Below, piece after piece: positions 35,419 to 45,802 of a stretch of DNA of 64,000 nt. The stretch comes from Exiguobacterium sp. 9-2 (GTDB lineage Bacteria > Bacillota > Bacilli > Exiguobacteriales > Exiguobacteriaceae). Both the position numbers and the translations under genes were made by a program. The stretch spans positions 2,509,336-2,573,335 of the forward strand of contig NZ_CP142850.1 in the NCBI RefSeq assembly GCF_036287235.1, written 5' to 3'. Positions within the stretch are counted from its first letter, which is position 1. Every line of letters starts with the position of its first letter. The notes beneath the pieces were generated by a model. That model was not told the DNA's origin, did not search any database, and saw nothing but the letters and a program-made list of their open reading frames with translations.

Positions 35419-35841
35419 TTAATAACTGACGTTCTCACGCGCTACTTTTTTAGCAAAATAATCGATGATGTCACGTCGTCGGATAATCCCGATGAAATGT
35501 CTTCCGTCATCGATGACGGGTACGAAATTTTGATCCGTGATGACTTCAATCATCTCTTCCATTTGCGCTGTGATCGAGACCGGTTTATAACGGACGCGTT
35601 GTTTGATATCGGTTAAACGTGTCTGCAAGACATGGTCATAATCAGCATGCTCGAGATTTGCTTCGAGCGCCCACAAGACATCGCCTTCTGTCAGCGTTCC
35701 TGCGTATTTCCCTTTATTATCAACGAGTGGGACTGACGTAAAACGATGATGTTTCATCTTTTCTAGTGCTTGTCTGACCGTTGACTCAGGATCTAAATAT
35801 TTCACCTCATCTTTAGGTAATAAGAAAAAAGCAATATTCAT
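35419..35841 (-). CDS. CBS-domain pair protein (YkuL-like)
   Basis: 140 residues made of two CBS motifs (about 15-70, with HRFTSVPLVDNKGKYAGTLT; about 80-135, with QNFVPVIDDGRHFIGIIRR). Such pairs bind adenine nucleotides, including c-di-AMP in some family members (DarB/YkuL of B. subtilis, which it resembles in size and layout). A standalone sensor with no fused catalytic domain. ATG at 35841 follows GGGAGGAAC. Partner unknown here. Confidence 0.82.
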   Translation of the reverse strand: MNIAFFLLPKDEVKYLDPESTVRQALEKMKHHRFTSVPLVDNKGKYAGTLTEGDVLWALEANLEHADYDHVLQTRLTDIKQRVRYKPVSITAQMEEMIEVITDQNFVPVIDDGRHFIGIIRRRDIIDYFAKKVARENVSY

Positions 35842-35959
35842 TTCTGTTCCTCCCTAGCCACTCTGTGACACCCTTTTCATTTTATCATGAACCCTGCTCC
35901 GATTCATTTCTCAAATGATGAAAATCTCTACATAATTCCTTCATATTTGGTCATACTAT

Positions 35960-35967
35960 TCCGATAT
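35960..35967 (+). promoter_or_regulatory. Sigma-D-like -10 before the chemoreceptor gene
   Basis: TCCGATAT differs from the sigma-D -10 GCCGATAT at one position. No good TAAA -35 lies 15 bp upstream, so this is tentative, but chemoreceptor genes are normally in the motility regulon. Confidence 0.4.
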
Positions 35968-36012
35968 TCCAAGTAGACAGAATTTAAAGACTATTTAGTT
36001 AGGAGAATACAT

Positions 36013-38220
36013 ATGCGCCTCCCGATCACGCGTCGCCTGTTCATCGGGCTTATTTTATTGCCCGCTCTCACTCTCGGTGCCTCGACCTGGTTTTCTTATG
36101 ATCAGACGAGCCAAACCGTCGATCAGCTTGTAGACTCGACGTCACAAACCGCTTTGAAGCAACTCGAACAATCCTTTACACGAATCATTGATGATACGAA
36201 GAAGGATACGACCTTACTCGCAGGTCTTCCGTTCAACCGAGCGGACGGCGCTTTACCGAACTACACGGATCAAACGAAACAACCCGATCCGGCTACTCCT
36301 CCGACGCAAAAAGCGAGCGATATCTATAGCGTCCTAGAAAAGTACGGTTCATCGAAAATCGAAAACTCCTTCATTCAGTATGCGGATACCGCTGGTGGTT
36401 ATCTCAACTGGCCAAAACAAGCGGCAGCACCTGGATACGATCCACGCAAGGAAGACTGGTACAACCAAGCACTCGATAACTCTAGCACCGTCATCATGAG
36501 TGAACCGCATTATGATGCGGCAACGAAACTATCCATCATCGGCTTCTCAAAAGCAACACTAGATGCACAGGCGAATATCAAAGGTGTCTTATCCATCTAT
36601 AAAAGTATCGATCGCCTAGCAGAAGACATGAAGCGGATTGAAATCGGACAAAAAGGATTCGTCTTCAGCTATACCCAAAACGGAAAGATTGTCACCCATC
36701 CAAATAAAAATTATTTCTTCAAAAACGTAACGCAGATGAAAGAAGACGGAAAACCTTATTTCTCTGCTCCTAAAGCAATGATGGAACAAGAGTCGGGTTC
36801 GAACATCATGGACGTCGCCGGTACAAAATCCGTCGTCATCTGGCAGACCTCGTCAAAAACAGGCTTTAAGTTAGCTGTCGTTCTTGACTATGCTTCCTTG
36901 TATGCACCGAAAGAAGAAATGCTCAGTCAATCGTTGATCAACTTCGTCATCGCGATCGCCTTAGCCACGTTGATTGCTTGGTTGATTGGTCGATCAATCA
37001 ATCGTCCTTTATCAACACTCCGTCAAGAAGCACTTGCCATCGCCTCTGGTGATTTACGGACGCCAAAGCGTCCGACACGTTTCATCCAAGACGAGTTGAC
37101 GGATCTCACCGAGAACTTTGACGCGATGCGGGCTCGACTACGTCAAACAATTCTCGCTTTGACGACTTCAGCGACGACCGTCCGGGATGCATCTGCCGAA
37201 CTCTCCACGAATGCAACGCACGTCCAAACAGCTTCTCTGAAAATCGGACGAACGATGGAAGAGATCGCGGCGGCTGGTGAAACACAGACGAAACAAGCAG
37301 AGCGCTCGTCCCATGCCGTTCATGGCGTCAAGGAACGGTCGACGGCCATGCAACACGTCGCGTCAACGACATTATCGGAAGTCTCGACCGTCGCTTCCGC
37401 AGCCGTTCGCGGAAGTGATGTAACGAAACAGACGATCGCCGATTTACTTGATCATTCCGTCTCACTCGAACAGGAAATCCAAAATACGTCCGACTTCCTC
37501 GGTAAACGATCGGATGAGATTGCCAAAGTCCTTGGCACACTACAAGCAATCTCGAGTCAGACGAACTTGCTCGCCTTGAATGCCGCCATTGAAGCAGCAC
37601 GCGTTGGCGAACAAGGACGCGGATTCGCTGTCGTTGCGAGTGAAGTCCGAAAGCTTGCGGAAGAGAGTGACGCTTCTGCGAAGCAAATCAAACAACTCCT
37701 CGATCATATCCAAGACGAGACACAGACCGCGATGGGTGCGATGCACCATGTCATGGATGATTTGAAACGATCGCTTGATTCCGTCAAGACGACCGGTGAC
37801 GATTTCGAGCAAATCGCGGGTTCCGTCCAACATGTCTCACGCCGGACAGAAGAACTGACCGGTGACATCCATGCGTTGACGCAAGCGACGGAAGAAGTCT
37901 CAGACGCCATGGGGACGATTCTCGCTTTGACGGAAGAGAATGCCGCAGGTCTTGAGACGAGTAGTGCGAGCATTCAAGAAACGAACGCAACACTCGAATC
38001 CGTGACGTCTGCCGCTACGCATCTTGCAAAGATTGCTGGTAATCTCCATCAACTGACGCTTGATTTCCAACTCGACGATACGAAAACATTGGTTCACGAC
38101 TCCGTTGAAGAGGTCATACATTCGGAAGAATCCGTCTTGTATGAGGAAGCAGCTGTCGCATCACTTGACGAGGAACGACATGATTCGGATTTAAAGGTTC
38201 CTTCGTCTTCATCCGAATGA
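36013..38220 (+). CDS. Methyl-accepting chemotaxis protein with dCache domain
   Basis: 735 residues. Helix 1 about 9-28, extracellular double-Cache domain about 35-300, helix 2 about 308-326, HAMP about 327-380, then a long signalling domain with the conserved tip [20 protein letters not shown]. The sensor has [14 protein letters not shown], as seen in Cache domains that bind amino acids, so an amino-acid ligand is possible. Ends with an acidic Ser-rich tail and no NWETF docking motif. Probably transcribed alone; terminator follows. Confidence 0.93.
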   Translation: MRLPITRRLFIGLILLPALTLGASTWFSYDQTSQTVDQLVDSTSQTALKQLEQSFTRIIDDTKKDTTLLAGLPFNRADGALPNYTDQTKQPDPATPPTQKASDIYSVLEKYGSSKIENSFIQYADTAGGYLNWPKQAAAPGYDPRKEDWYNQALDNSSTVIMSEPHYDAATKLSIIGFSKATLDAQANIKGVLSIYKSIDRLAEDMKRIEIGQKGFVFSYTQNGKIVTHPNKNYFFKNVTQMKEDGKPYFSAPKAMMEQESGSNIMDVAGTKSVVIWQTSSKTGFKLAVVLDYASLYAPKEEMLSQSLINFVIAIALATLIAWLIGRSINRPLSTLRQEALAIASGDLRTPKRPTRFIQDELTDLTENFDAMRARLRQTILALTTSATTVRDASAELSTNATHVQTASLKIGRTMEEIAAAGETQTKQAERSSHAVHGVKERSTAMQHVASTTLSEVSTVASAAVRGSDVTKQTIADLLDHSVSLEQEIQNTSDFLGKRSDEIAKVLGTLQAISSQTNLLALNAAIEAARVGEQGRGFAVVASEVRKLAEESDASAKQIKQLLDHIQDETQTAMGAMHHVMDDLKRSLDSVKTTGDDFEQIAGSVQHVSRRTEELTGDIHALTQATEEVSDAMGTILALTEENAAGLETSSASIQETNATLESVTSAATHLAKIAGNLHQLTLDFQLDDTKTLVHDSVEEVIHSEESVLYEEAAVASLDEERHDSDLKVPSSSSE

Positions 38221-38228
38221 TTTTTCAG

Positions 38229-38257
38229 CGAAGTCTTTTTTGAAAGGCTTCGTTTTT
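38229..38257 (+). terminator. Terminator of the chemoreceptor gene
   Basis: CGAAGTC / GGCTTCG stem, ten-base loop, TTTTT. Confidence 0.65.
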
Positions 38258-38335
38258 CATTGTTTCGTTCTCGACTATCCGCGAAAGAGGACATACACTA
38301 GAAGCAATCCACTATATTTCGAAAGGAGTCGTGTC

Positions 38336-39493
38336 ATGAATCGCTTGTCGACGTCTGACTTGACGCAAATCGCAGAGCACCTCTACGGGATGACTGGTTT
38401 TTTCGTCACGTACCGAGATCATCACGGTACTCCGCTGTCGTTACGTCCAGAAGCTCCATCTCATCCGGGAACCTTACTGATTGAGAACGAATGGCCAGTA
38501 CTAAAAAAGACTCCTCTACTCTATACCCTGAAAGATGGTACAGCTTACCTCTTTTTAGATGTTCCGGAACAAGGAATGTACCGAATCGGTCCGGTTTTAC
38601 TACAATCGGCTCTTTTTCGGGCACACATCCAAGATGAAGCCTACCATCAGTTCTATAAAGCCTTACCACGTACGACGGAGAATCGACTGATTGACTGTGC
38701 TCACTTGATGTATCGCTTGTTACACGGGGAAGCTCTACCGAAGCGCGAGATCGAACAACAGTCTGATATTCAGGAAGCCGAAATCCCTCTCGTCGCAGAC
38801 GCCCCTTCCCATACAGGCGTCACGGCATATCGAAAAGCCTGGCAACGGGAACAACAAATCATTGATTGGATCGCGACCGGTCAAAGTGAGCGCCTCGCTA
38901 CGACCTATTCCCTGCCGGCCTATGGCGAGTTCGGAACACTCGCCCGTCATCAGCCGTTACGTGCAGAAAAGAATCTGTTGCTCGGGACTGTCCTCTTAAG
39001 CGCGCGTGCTGCGATTCGAGGCGGACTGGAACCGGATGAGGCATTCTCACTCAGCGACCGGATGATTGAGACGATTGAAGCGGCGACGAGTATCGCTGAG
39101 CTCCGGAATCGGCATGTCCGGATTACCGTTTCGTTTGCCGAAGCCGTCAAGGAGCTCCAAGCATTACGTCATTCGCCACATGTGTTGGCAGCCATTCGTT
39201 ATATTCAGCAACACCTCTATGAACCTTTGTCCGTCTCGTCGATCAGTCAAGCCATCCATGTCTCGTCTAACTATCTGTCCGTCCTATTCAAAGATGAGAC
39301 CGGTCTACCGCTCGCCCGCTACGTTATCCGGGAACGGATCCGGGAAGCGAAGCGCCTCTTGCGTTCTTCGGACGATTCCTTGCTGACGATCTCGAACAAG
39401 TTACACTTCTCGAGTCAAAGCCACTTCAGTCAAGCCTTCAAGCAGACGACCGGTGAGACCCCGACACATTATCGACAACGAAGTGAATTTTAA
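38336..39493 (+). CDS. AraC-family transcriptional regulator
   Basis: 385 residues. The C-terminal double helix-turn-helix (about 280-382) shows LSVSSISQAIHVSSNYLSVL, RERIREAKRLLRSSDDSLLT and HFSSQSHFSQAFKQTTGETP, all AraC signatures. The N-terminal 270 residues are not recognised; they resemble the sensor region of other long Bacillus AraC regulators. ATG at 38336 is 7 nt after GAAAGGAG. No metabolic operon is adjacent; the target could be the downstream GT2/TagF-like gene. Confidence 0.85.
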   Translation: MNRLSTSDLTQIAEHLYGMTGFFVTYRDHHGTPLSLRPEAPSHPGTLLIENEWPVLKKTPLLYTLKDGTAYLFLDVPEQGMYRIGPVLLQSALFRAHIQDEAYHQFYKALPRTTENRLIDCAHLMYRLLHGEALPKREIEQQSDIQEAEIPLVADAPSHTGVTAYRKAWQREQQIIDWIATGQSERLATTYSLPAYGEFGTLARHQPLRAEKNLLLGTVLLSARAAIRGGLEPDEAFSLSDRMIETIEAATSIAELRNRHVRITVSFAEAVKELQALRHSPHVLAAIRYIQQHLYEPLSVSSISQAIHVSSNYLSVLFKDETGLPLARYVIRERIREAKRLLRSSDDSLLTISNKLHFSSQSHFSQAFKQTTGETPTHYRQRSEF

Positions 39494-39595
39494 GAGAATC
39501 GTGCCTTTTTTTCGTTTTGTGATATCCTATTCAACAGGAACTATTTTCGTGAATCCGTCTTGAGCGGATTCTTTCAACAAAAAAGGAGAATCAAC

Positions 39596-41737
39596 ATGAA
39601 CTCAATTAGTGTCATCATTCCTGTCTATCAAACCGAATCACAAACGAAGGCAGCCATTCAATCCGTTCTTGATCAGAAGGTGTCTATTCCGGTAGAAATC
39701 ATCGTCGTCTTTGATGGACCAAGCCCATACATCGATGAGCTTCGCTCCCTCTATCCGACTTGTACGATCTTGGAACAAGCACATCAAGGAACATATGCTG
39801 CACGCCGTCGCGGCCTTGAAGTCGCGACAGGTGACTACGTCACATTCCTCGACAGTGATGATATCCTCGCACCACGTGCGCTCTATACGTATATCAAAGC
39901 CTATGAGAAATCACGCGGTGAAGTCATCATCGGTAAAGTCTCACCTGTCTACAACAAGAAAAAATGGCTTATGCCGATCGATGATGATCGTTATTTCTTC
40001 TACACTCGCACGAAATTCAATTCGCGTCATTTGACGACGATTCACGGCTGGATGATCAAAAAGGACTTGCTGAGCGATTTGCCGGTTCTTGAGACACGAT
40101 GGTTTGCTGATACGATCATCGCGCATACGATTATCGCGAAACTGACGAACCTGACATCGGTCAGTTATGTCGTCTACGGTCGAAACTCACGCAGTACACC
40201 ACTCGAGGGACAATCACTCTATCAAGCACGCGATATCACGACATTGACTGATATCTCACGAATCTATGGTATGTTATCTGCGCATACGATGGATAACACT
40301 GTTCAAAAGTTCTTGAATACATGGTACAAACGATTCATCTCAAAACGTGGTCGTGCGTTGCTTGAACGAAGCACGTCAAAAAGTCAGCAGGCAGATGTAT
40401 TCCGTCACGTCGCTTACGATTTAAGACGGACGAAGACACGAAGTAAGTATCTACAAGCATGGTCGACGGGTTCCTACTTCATGTTCCGTTCATACATCAC
40501 TGCCGTGAAGACAAAACGAACTCTACGGACGGCACGACGTAAAAAGATCAAGAACGGTCTGATGCTCTATCGCCTATTCCAAAAGATGCCGGTCAAAGAG
40601 AACCTCGTCTTATTTGAGAGTTTCCTCGGTCGGAGCTATTCTGATAATCCAAAGGCGCTTTACCTGAAATTAAAAGAACAACGCCCTGAACTTGAACTCG
40701 TCTGGATTTTCTCGAAAGAACCTTCAGATGACGTCAAGGAAGCTTGTCCGAACTGGGTGCTCAAAAATAGCTTCGCGTACTACCAAGCGATGGCACGCGC
40801 GAAGTATTGGATCTTCAACACGCGTCAGCCACTGAGCTTGAAAAAACGTGAAGAGACAATCTACCTTCAGACATGGCACGGTACACCATTAAAACGACTA
40901 GGTCTCGACATGGAAGAAGTCCATATGGCGGGAACGAATGCGACACGCTACAAACGGAACTTCTACAATCAAGCACAGGAATGGAACTACTTGATTTCTC
41001 CGAATGCGTATTCGAGCGAAATCTTCAAGAGTGCGTTCGGGTTCCAAAACACGATGCTTGAGACGGGTTATCCACGAAACGATCTCTTGTATGCGGACGA
41101 TCAAGCTGGTTTAATCAGCGAAATCAAAGCGCGTCTTGATATTCCAGCCGACAAGAAAGTCGTTTTGTACGCACCGACATGGCGGGATGACGAGTTCATT
41201 GCGCGTGGAAAATACCGCTTTGATCTCCAACTCGACTTGAACGAGATGCAAGCCCGACTCGGTGACGATTACGTCGTCTTACTCCGGATGCATTACTTGA
41301 TTGCACAAAACATGGACATCAGTGGACATGAAGGATTTGCCTATGACGTGTCGTCATACGGTGATATCGCAGAGTTGTATTTAATCAGTGACGTGCTAAT
41401 CACCGACTATTCGTCTGTCTTCTTCGATTATGCGCACTTACAACGTCCGATGATCTTCTTTACGTACGACTTAGAGAAATATGCATCGACGTTACGTGGA
41501 TTCTACTTCGATTTCGAAGCAGTCGTTCCGGGACCACTCCTAAAAGAAACGGATCAAGTCATCGATTATATCGAACAGATTGATACGAAGTCTGTCGCTT
41601 ACCAAGAAAAATATGATCGCTTCCTCGAACGGTTCTGTAGCTTGGATGACGGCACGGCAAGTGAACGTGTTCTTGCTGAGTTGTTCCCGAGCACAGCACA
41701 GTCAACGATGGAGGATGAAACAACAGAAACAGAATGA
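39596..41737 (+). CDS. Bifunctional GT2 glycosyltransferase / CDP-glycerol glycerophosphotransferase (TagF-like)
   Basis: 713 residues, two parts. N-terminal GT-A glycosyltransferase of family 2 (about 1-240): ISVIIPVYQTESQTKAAI, VTFLDSDDIL (DxD-type). C-terminal CDP-glycerol glycerophosphotransferase domain (about 330-700): WHGTPLKRLGLDM, SPNAYSSEIF, GYPRNDLLY, VVLYAPTWRDDEF, VLITDYSSVFFDYAHLQRP. It would extend a polyglycerol- or ribitol-phosphate wall polymer and add a sugar. It pairs functionally with tagO and the LCP ligase at the left end of the window. Terminator directly after. Substrate not shown. Confidence 0.87.
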   Translation: MNSISVIIPVYQTESQTKAAIQSVLDQKVSIPVEIIVVFDGPSPYIDELRSLYPTCTILEQAHQGTYAARRRGLEVATGDYVTFLDSDDILAPRALYTYIKAYEKSRGEVIIGKVSPVYNKKKWLMPIDDDRYFFYTRTKFNSRHLTTIHGWMIKKDLLSDLPVLETRWFADTIIAHTIIAKLTNLTSVSYVVYGRNSRSTPLEGQSLYQARDITTLTDISRIYGMLSAHTMDNTVQKFLNTWYKRFISKRGRALLERSTSKSQQADVFRHVAYDLRRTKTRSKYLQAWSTGSYFMFRSYITAVKTKRTLRTARRKKIKNGLMLYRLFQKMPVKENLVLFESFLGRSYSDNPKALYLKLKEQRPELELVWIFSKEPSDDVKEACPNWVLKNSFAYYQAMARAKYWIFNTRQPLSLKKREETIYLQTWHGTPLKRLGLDMEEVHMAGTNATRYKRNFYNQAQEWNYLISPNAYSSEIFKSAFGFQNTMLETGYPRNDLLYADDQAGLISEIKARLDIPADKKVVLYAPTWRDDEFIARGKYRFDLQLDLNEMQARLGDDYVVLLRMHYLIAQNMDISGHEGFAYDVSSYGDIAELYLISDVLITDYSSVFFDYAHLQRPMIFFTYDLEKYASTLRGFYFDFEAVVPGPLLKETDQVIDYIEQIDTKSVAYQEKYDRFLERFCSLDDGTASERVLAELFPSTAQSTMEDETTETE

Positions 41738-41747
41738 CGATTATCAA

Positions 41748-41785
41748 AATGAGAAATGGCTTAATAAAGCCGTTTCTCATTTTTT
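41748..41785 (+). terminator. Terminator of the TagF-like gene
   Basis: AATGAGAAATGGCTT / AAGCCGTTTCTCATT stem with TTTTTTG. Confidence 0.88.
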
Positions 41786-41817
41786 GTTCCCACCCATTAA
41801 TTGCTAAGCGTAAAGAC

Positions 41818-41848
41818 AAAAAAGCCTCCTTCCTTAGCGGAAAGAGGC
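41818..41848 (-). terminator. Terminator of rlmCD
   Basis: GCCTCTTTCC / GGAAGGAGGC stem on the minus strand followed by six T. Confidence 0.85.
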
Positions 41849-41860
41849 ATTCAAAGCGAT

Positions 41861-43219
41861 TTAGTTACGGACGAACAAGGCAACGCTCTCAACGTGTGTC
41901 GTATGCGGGAACATATCGACCGGTGTCACTTCAACGAGTGTATAACCGAGCTCCGTCAACAACTTCGCGTCACGTGCTTGTGTCGACGCATTACATGAGA
42001 CGTAGACGATCCGCTTCGGTGCGACATCTGCTGCAGCACGTAAGAACTCTTCGTCACAGCCTTTACGTGGTGGGTCGACGACGATGACGTCCGGTTGGAT
42101 ACCGGCTTTAACGAGATCAGGCATGACCTTCTCAGCTGCACCGTACTCGAACGTCACGTTCTCGATACCGTTCGCTTGTGCGTTCCGGCGTGCGTCATCG
42201 ATTGCTTGCGGTACGATTTCGATACCGTAGACGTGCTTCGCTTGTTTTGCGAGTGACAATGAAATCGAACCGATTCCACAGTATGCATCAACGACTGTCT
42301 CCTCTCCTGTCAACTGAGCATACTCGAGCGCTTTCGCGTAGAGTTTCTCTGTTTGCAACGGGTTGACTTGGAAGAACGAATGCGGTGAGATCTCATATGT
42401 CAAACCAGCGATTTGATCGCGAATGACGGACGGTCCGTACAAGACGACGTTCTTTTTCCCAAGAATGACGTTCGTATCATCCGGGTTGATGTTGTGCTGG
42501 ATCGAAGTGACGTTCGGTAACGCCTTTAAGATCCCTTCGACGATTTTATCGATACCGCGAAGTTGTTTGACCTTCGTGACGAGAACGACCATCAACTCGT
42601 TCGTATGGTAGCCATGACGTGCCATGATATGACGAATGACACCTGCTTTTTTCTTCTCGTCGTATGCTGGGACTTTTAAGTCAGCGAGGACTTTACGAAC
42701 CGCTTGGACAGCTTCATCGTTTTCTTTGTTTTGGATCAAGCAGTAGTCCATATCGATGATCCGGTGGCTCCGTTTTTGATAGAAGCCAGCCATCAATTTG
42801 TTCGATTGGAACGCGACCGGTACTTGTGCCTTGTTGCGGTAACCCCATGGATCTTCCATACCCATCGTCTCGTGGACCGGAATCTCAAGGCCTGCTAGGC
42901 GCGCGAAAGCGTCACGAACGCGGTTGTGCTTGAATTTGAGTTCTGCGTCGTATGACAAATGTTGCAATTGGCAACCGCCACACTGGTTGTAAACTGGGCA
43001 AGGTGGCTCGACACGATCGGCACTCTTCGTCTTTTGACGGATGATGCGACCGAATCCGTAAGACTTCGTCGTTTTCGTGATCTTGATCTTGACCTGCTCC
43101 GTCGGCAATGCGCCTGGGATGAAGACCGTATATCCATCGATGCGCGCGACCCCTGATCCTTCATGTGTCAGGTCGACGATCTCGACGACGTGTTCATCGT
43201 TCTTTTGTACTGGAATCAT
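41861..43219 (-). CDS. rlmCD: 23S rRNA (uracil-5-)-methyltransferase RlmCD (TRAM/RumA family)
   Basis: 452 residues. TRAM domain at 3-60, iron-sulfur Cys cluster CPVYNQCGGC (Cys74, 80, 83), and a SAM-binding methyltransferase core with VVDAYCGIGSISLSLA. The catalytic region has VVDPPRKGC and the nucleophile Cys in VYVSCNAST. Relatives methylate U747 and U1939 of 23S rRNA (B. subtilis RlmCD). It lies 25 nt after dgkB, with a hairpin between them, and has a strong AAGGAGG. Confidence 0.93.
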   Translation of the reverse strand: MIPVQKNDEHVVEIVDLTHEGSGVARIDGYTVFIPGALPTEQVKIKITKTTKSYGFGRIIRQKTKSADRVEPPCPVYNQCGGCQLQHLSYDAELKFKHNRVRDAFARLAGLEIPVHETMGMEDPWGYRNKAQVPVAFQSNKLMAGFYQKRSHRIIDMDYCLIQNKENDEAVQAVRKVLADLKVPAYDEKKKAGVIRHIMARHGYHTNELMVVLVTKVKQLRGIDKIVEGILKALPNVTSIQHNINPDDTNVILGKKNVVLYGPSVIRDQIAGLTYEISPHSFFQVNPLQTEKLYAKALEYAQLTGEETVVDAYCGIGSISLSLAKQAKHVYGIEIVPQAIDDARRNAQANGIENVTFEYGAAEKVMPDLVKAGIQPDVIVVDPPRKGCDEEFLRAAADVAPKRIVYVSCNASTQARDAKLLTELGYTLVEVTPVDMFPHTTHVESVALFVRN

Positions 43220-43235
43220 GAATATCCTCCTTAAA

Positions 43236-43256
43236 AACCTCGCTTCACGCGAGGTT
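43236..43256 (-). terminator. Hairpin between dgkB and rlmCD (attenuator or weak terminator)
   Basis: Perfect 8-bp stem AACCTCGC / GCGAGGTT (loop of five) that includes the dgkB stop, followed on the minus strand by TTTTTAAGGAGG. The T run is part of the rlmCD leader, so it can limit read-through while leaving the RBS free. Confidence 0.6.
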
Positions 43257-44207
43257 CATTTCTGCTTCTTGTAGTTGTGTATTAATCTGTTCCATTTCTT
43301 CGATCCGGAACTTTGGTGTCATGACTTCGAAATGAGAGCGAAGATTCGTCATCTCGCCTTCGCAGATGCCGCCAAACTCACCATCAATGTTCAAACTCAT
43401 CTCTGATGTGTTCTTCATACGGACGAATGAGGTCGTGACATGCTCGATGCAAGGGTCCGAGAAATGATCCCCTTTCAAGGCAAGACGCATGACACGAATT
43501 AATTCGACGAGGTTACATTTCTTCAGGATGAAGAGATCAAACCGACCATCGTTAAGTGACGCGTTCGGTGACAACTTCTCGAATCCACCGACAGAGTTCG
43601 TATTGGATGTCAAGAACAACATGACTTCTCCTTTGAATATACCCTTTTCATGCTCCAGTTCGACATATGTTGGTCGGATTTGCGGAAGTTTCTCCATCCC
43701 TTTGACATAGTACGCGAGCTGTCCAAGTGCCGTCTTCAGCTTTGAAGGCACTTCGTACGACAGTTCTGTCATGATGCCGCCACCAGCGATGTTGATGAAG
43801 TAATGGACGCCTGTCGACCCTTCGATCTTACCGATATCGACCGGCATCGTATGTCCTGTGCAGATGACATCCATCGCCCCTTCGATCGTCAACGGAATAC
43901 GCATCGCTCGACCAAAGTCATTCGTCGTTCCAACAGGTAGTACACCAAGCTTTGGACGTTTGCTATAAGCTGCCATTCCGCTGATCACTTCATTCAACGT
44001 ACCATCGCCGCCTGCAGCGACGACAAGATCAAAGTCTGCTTCGCATGCTCGTGCTGCTTCATACGTCGCATCGCCGACCGCTTTCGTCGAGTAAACAGAT
44101 GTCTCATAACCCGCTGCTTCGAGTCGGTCGAGGATATACGGTAAGTTTCGTTTAACCATCTCTTTCCCGGAAGTCGGGTTATAAATCACGCGCGCTCTAG
44201 GTCTCAT
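43245..44207 (-). CDS. dgkB: Diacylglycerol kinase DgkB
   Basis: 320-residue soluble lipid kinase. PTSGKEMVKRNLP, the GGDGTLNEVISG nucleotide motif and GTTNDFGRAM are those of the DagK catalytic domain; the C-terminal domain follows. It phosphorylates diacylglycerol left by lipoteichoic acid synthesis. Reads GGAGAAAATCTT before ATG 44207; the upstream start is discarded. Placed upstream of rlmCD and downstream of gatCAB, as in Bacillus (gatCAB-dgkB-rlmCD). Confidence 0.93.
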   Translation of the reverse strand: MRPRARVIYNPTSGKEMVKRNLPYILDRLEAAGYETSVYSTKAVGDATYEAARACEADFDLVVAAGGDGTLNEVISGMAAYSKRPKLGVLPVGTTNDFGRAMRIPLTIEGAMDVICTGHTMPVDIGKIEGSTGVHYFINIAGGGIMTELSYEVPSKLKTALGQLAYYVKGMEKLPQIRPTYVELEHEKGIFKGEVMLFLTSNTNSVGGFEKLSPNASLNDGRFDLFILKKCNLVELIRVMRLALKGDHFSDPCIEHVTTSFVRMKNTSEMSLNIDGEFGGICEGEMTNLRSHFEVMTPKFRIEEMEQINTQLQEAEMNLA

Positions 44208-44290
44208 AAGATTTTCTCCTTTTTGACTCAACCGTTCATTTGATACATAACTGTTTTATTCTACATGAACTCTCGAGACATTACAAAGCC

Positions 44291-44341
44291 AAAAAAGACA
44301 GCGTCCGTTTCTTCACCTCAGCGAGGGAGAGACAGACGCCA
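44291..44341 (-). terminator. Terminator of gatCAB
   Basis: Outer stem GCGTCTGT / ACGGACGC, inner CCTC/GAGG, and six T on the minus strand. Confidence 0.75.
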
Positions 44342-44354
44342 TCTTAAGTGGAAC

Positions 44355-45788
44355 TTATTTCAGTTTTTCGAGCTCTTCGTAGAAGAGTTGATCAAGGAGA
44401 GCAGGGTTTGCCATTCCTTTTGTTTTCTTCATGATCTGACCGATGACGAAGCCTTTCTTCCGATCACGTCCACCGAGTAACTCCTCGACGACGGCTGGGT
44501 TCGCTTCGAACATCTCGACGATGAGACCACGCAACAATCCTTCATCCGAAATTTGTGCAAGACCGTTTGCTTCAACGTATGCACGCGGCTCGACACCTTC
44601 TTCGATGACTGCCGTGAAGACTTGTTTGGCGATTTTCGAAGAAATCGTGCCGCTTGCGATCAAGTCGATCATCTCTGCCAAACGCGCTGGTGTCATCTTG
44701 ACTGTTTCGAACGTTTCCGTCGATTTATTCAAGTGACCTTGGATCTCACCGACTGTCCAGTTGGCTGCTGCTTTTGGCTCTGCACCAGCTGCAAGTGTCG
44801 CTTCGAAGTACTCTGCCATTTCACGTGTGACCGTCAATTGTTTCGCGTCATACGCTGAAAGACCGAGTTCTTCTTGGTAACGAACACGGCGTGCATCTGG
44901 AAGTTCCGGGATACCGGCACGAATCGCTTCTTTCCAATCGTGATCCAGTACGAGCTTGACGAGGTCAGGCTCTGGGAAGTAACGATAGTCCGACGCCCCT
45001 TCCTTGACACGCATGAGGACGGTTTGTTTTTTCGTCTCATCGAAACGGAGTGTTTCTTGACGCATCACACTACCCGCAAGCAATAGTTTACGGTGACGAT
45101 CTTCTTCAAACTCAAGCCCTTTTAAGACGTTTCCGAATGAGTTTAAGTTCTTGAGCTCTGTTTTCGTACCGAACTTCTCTTGTCCGTATGGACGCACCGA
45201 GATGTTACAGTCGCAACGGAGTGATCCTTCTTCCATCTTGACGTCTGAGACGCCTGCATATTGCAAGACTTCTTTGAGACGTTCGAGGTAGGCGACCGCG
45301 TCTTTCGGTGAACGCATATCCGCTTCACTGACGATCTCAATTAGCGGTGCGCCTGTCCGGTTGAAGTCGACGACCGAGTGGTTGGCACCCGTGTGGTTCA
45401 TCTTACCAGCATCTTCTTCCAGATGGACACGTTCGATTCGGAAGCGTTTCGTTTCGCCATCGACTTCCGCATCGATGTAGCCATCAAAGCCGATTGGTTG
45501 ATCAAACTGCGAGATTTGATACGCTTTTGGCGTATCCGGATAAAAATAGTTCTTCCGGTCGAATTTTGTTTGATCGGCTACTTGGCAGTTGAGTGCCATC
45601 GCTGCACGAACGGCGAGTTCGACGGCTTTTTCGTTGATTTTCGGCAAGACGCCCGGGTGTCCAAGACAAATCGGACACGTTTTCGTGTTCGTCTCTGCGC
45701 CATATTCCCGCGCACAACCACAGAACATCTTCGTGTTCGTGCTCAGTTCGGCGTGGACCTCGATCCCGATGATCGTTTCAAAGTTCAT
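44355..45788 (-). CDS. gatB: Asp/Glu-tRNA amidotransferase subunit B
   Basis: 477 residues. N-terminal GatB domain with [20 protein letters not shown] and [12 protein letters not shown] (zinc Cys), [10 protein letters not shown] and [21 protein letters not shown]-terminal YqeY-like tRNA-binding tail. It activates Glu-tRNA(Gln) or Asp-tRNA(Asn) for transamidation with GatA and GatC. Last gene of gatCAB, 14 nt after gatA; the ATG has AAGGAGCG. Confidence 0.97.
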   Translation of the reverse strand: MNFETIIGIEVHAELSTNTKMFCGCAREYGAETNTKTCPICLGHPGVLPKINEKAVELAVRAAMALNCQVADQTKFDRKNYFYPDTPKAYQISQFDQPIGFDGYIDAEVDGETKRFRIERVHLEEDAGKMNHTGANHSVVDFNRTGAPLIEIVSEADMRSPKDAVAYLERLKEVLQYAGVSDVKMEEGSLRCDCNISVRPYGQEKFGTKTELKNLNSFGNVLKGLEFEEDRHRKLLLAGSVMRQETLRFDETKKQTVLMRVKEGASDYRYFPEPDLVKLVLDHDWKEAIRAGIPELPDARRVRYQEELGLSAYDAKQLTVTREMAEYFEATLAAGAEPKAAANWTVGEIQGHLNKSTETFETVKMTPARLAEMIDLIASGTISSKIAKQVFTAVIEEGVEPRAYVEANGLAQISDEGLLRGLIVEMFEANPAVVEELLGGRDRKKGFVIGQIMKKTKGMANPALLDQLFYEELEKLK

Positions 45789-45802
45789 GATACATTCGCT
45801 CC

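Noticed and set aside
41734-42087. Plus-strand frame from the TagF-like stop into rlmCD
   Set aside because: Runs through two terminators and antisense to rlmCD.
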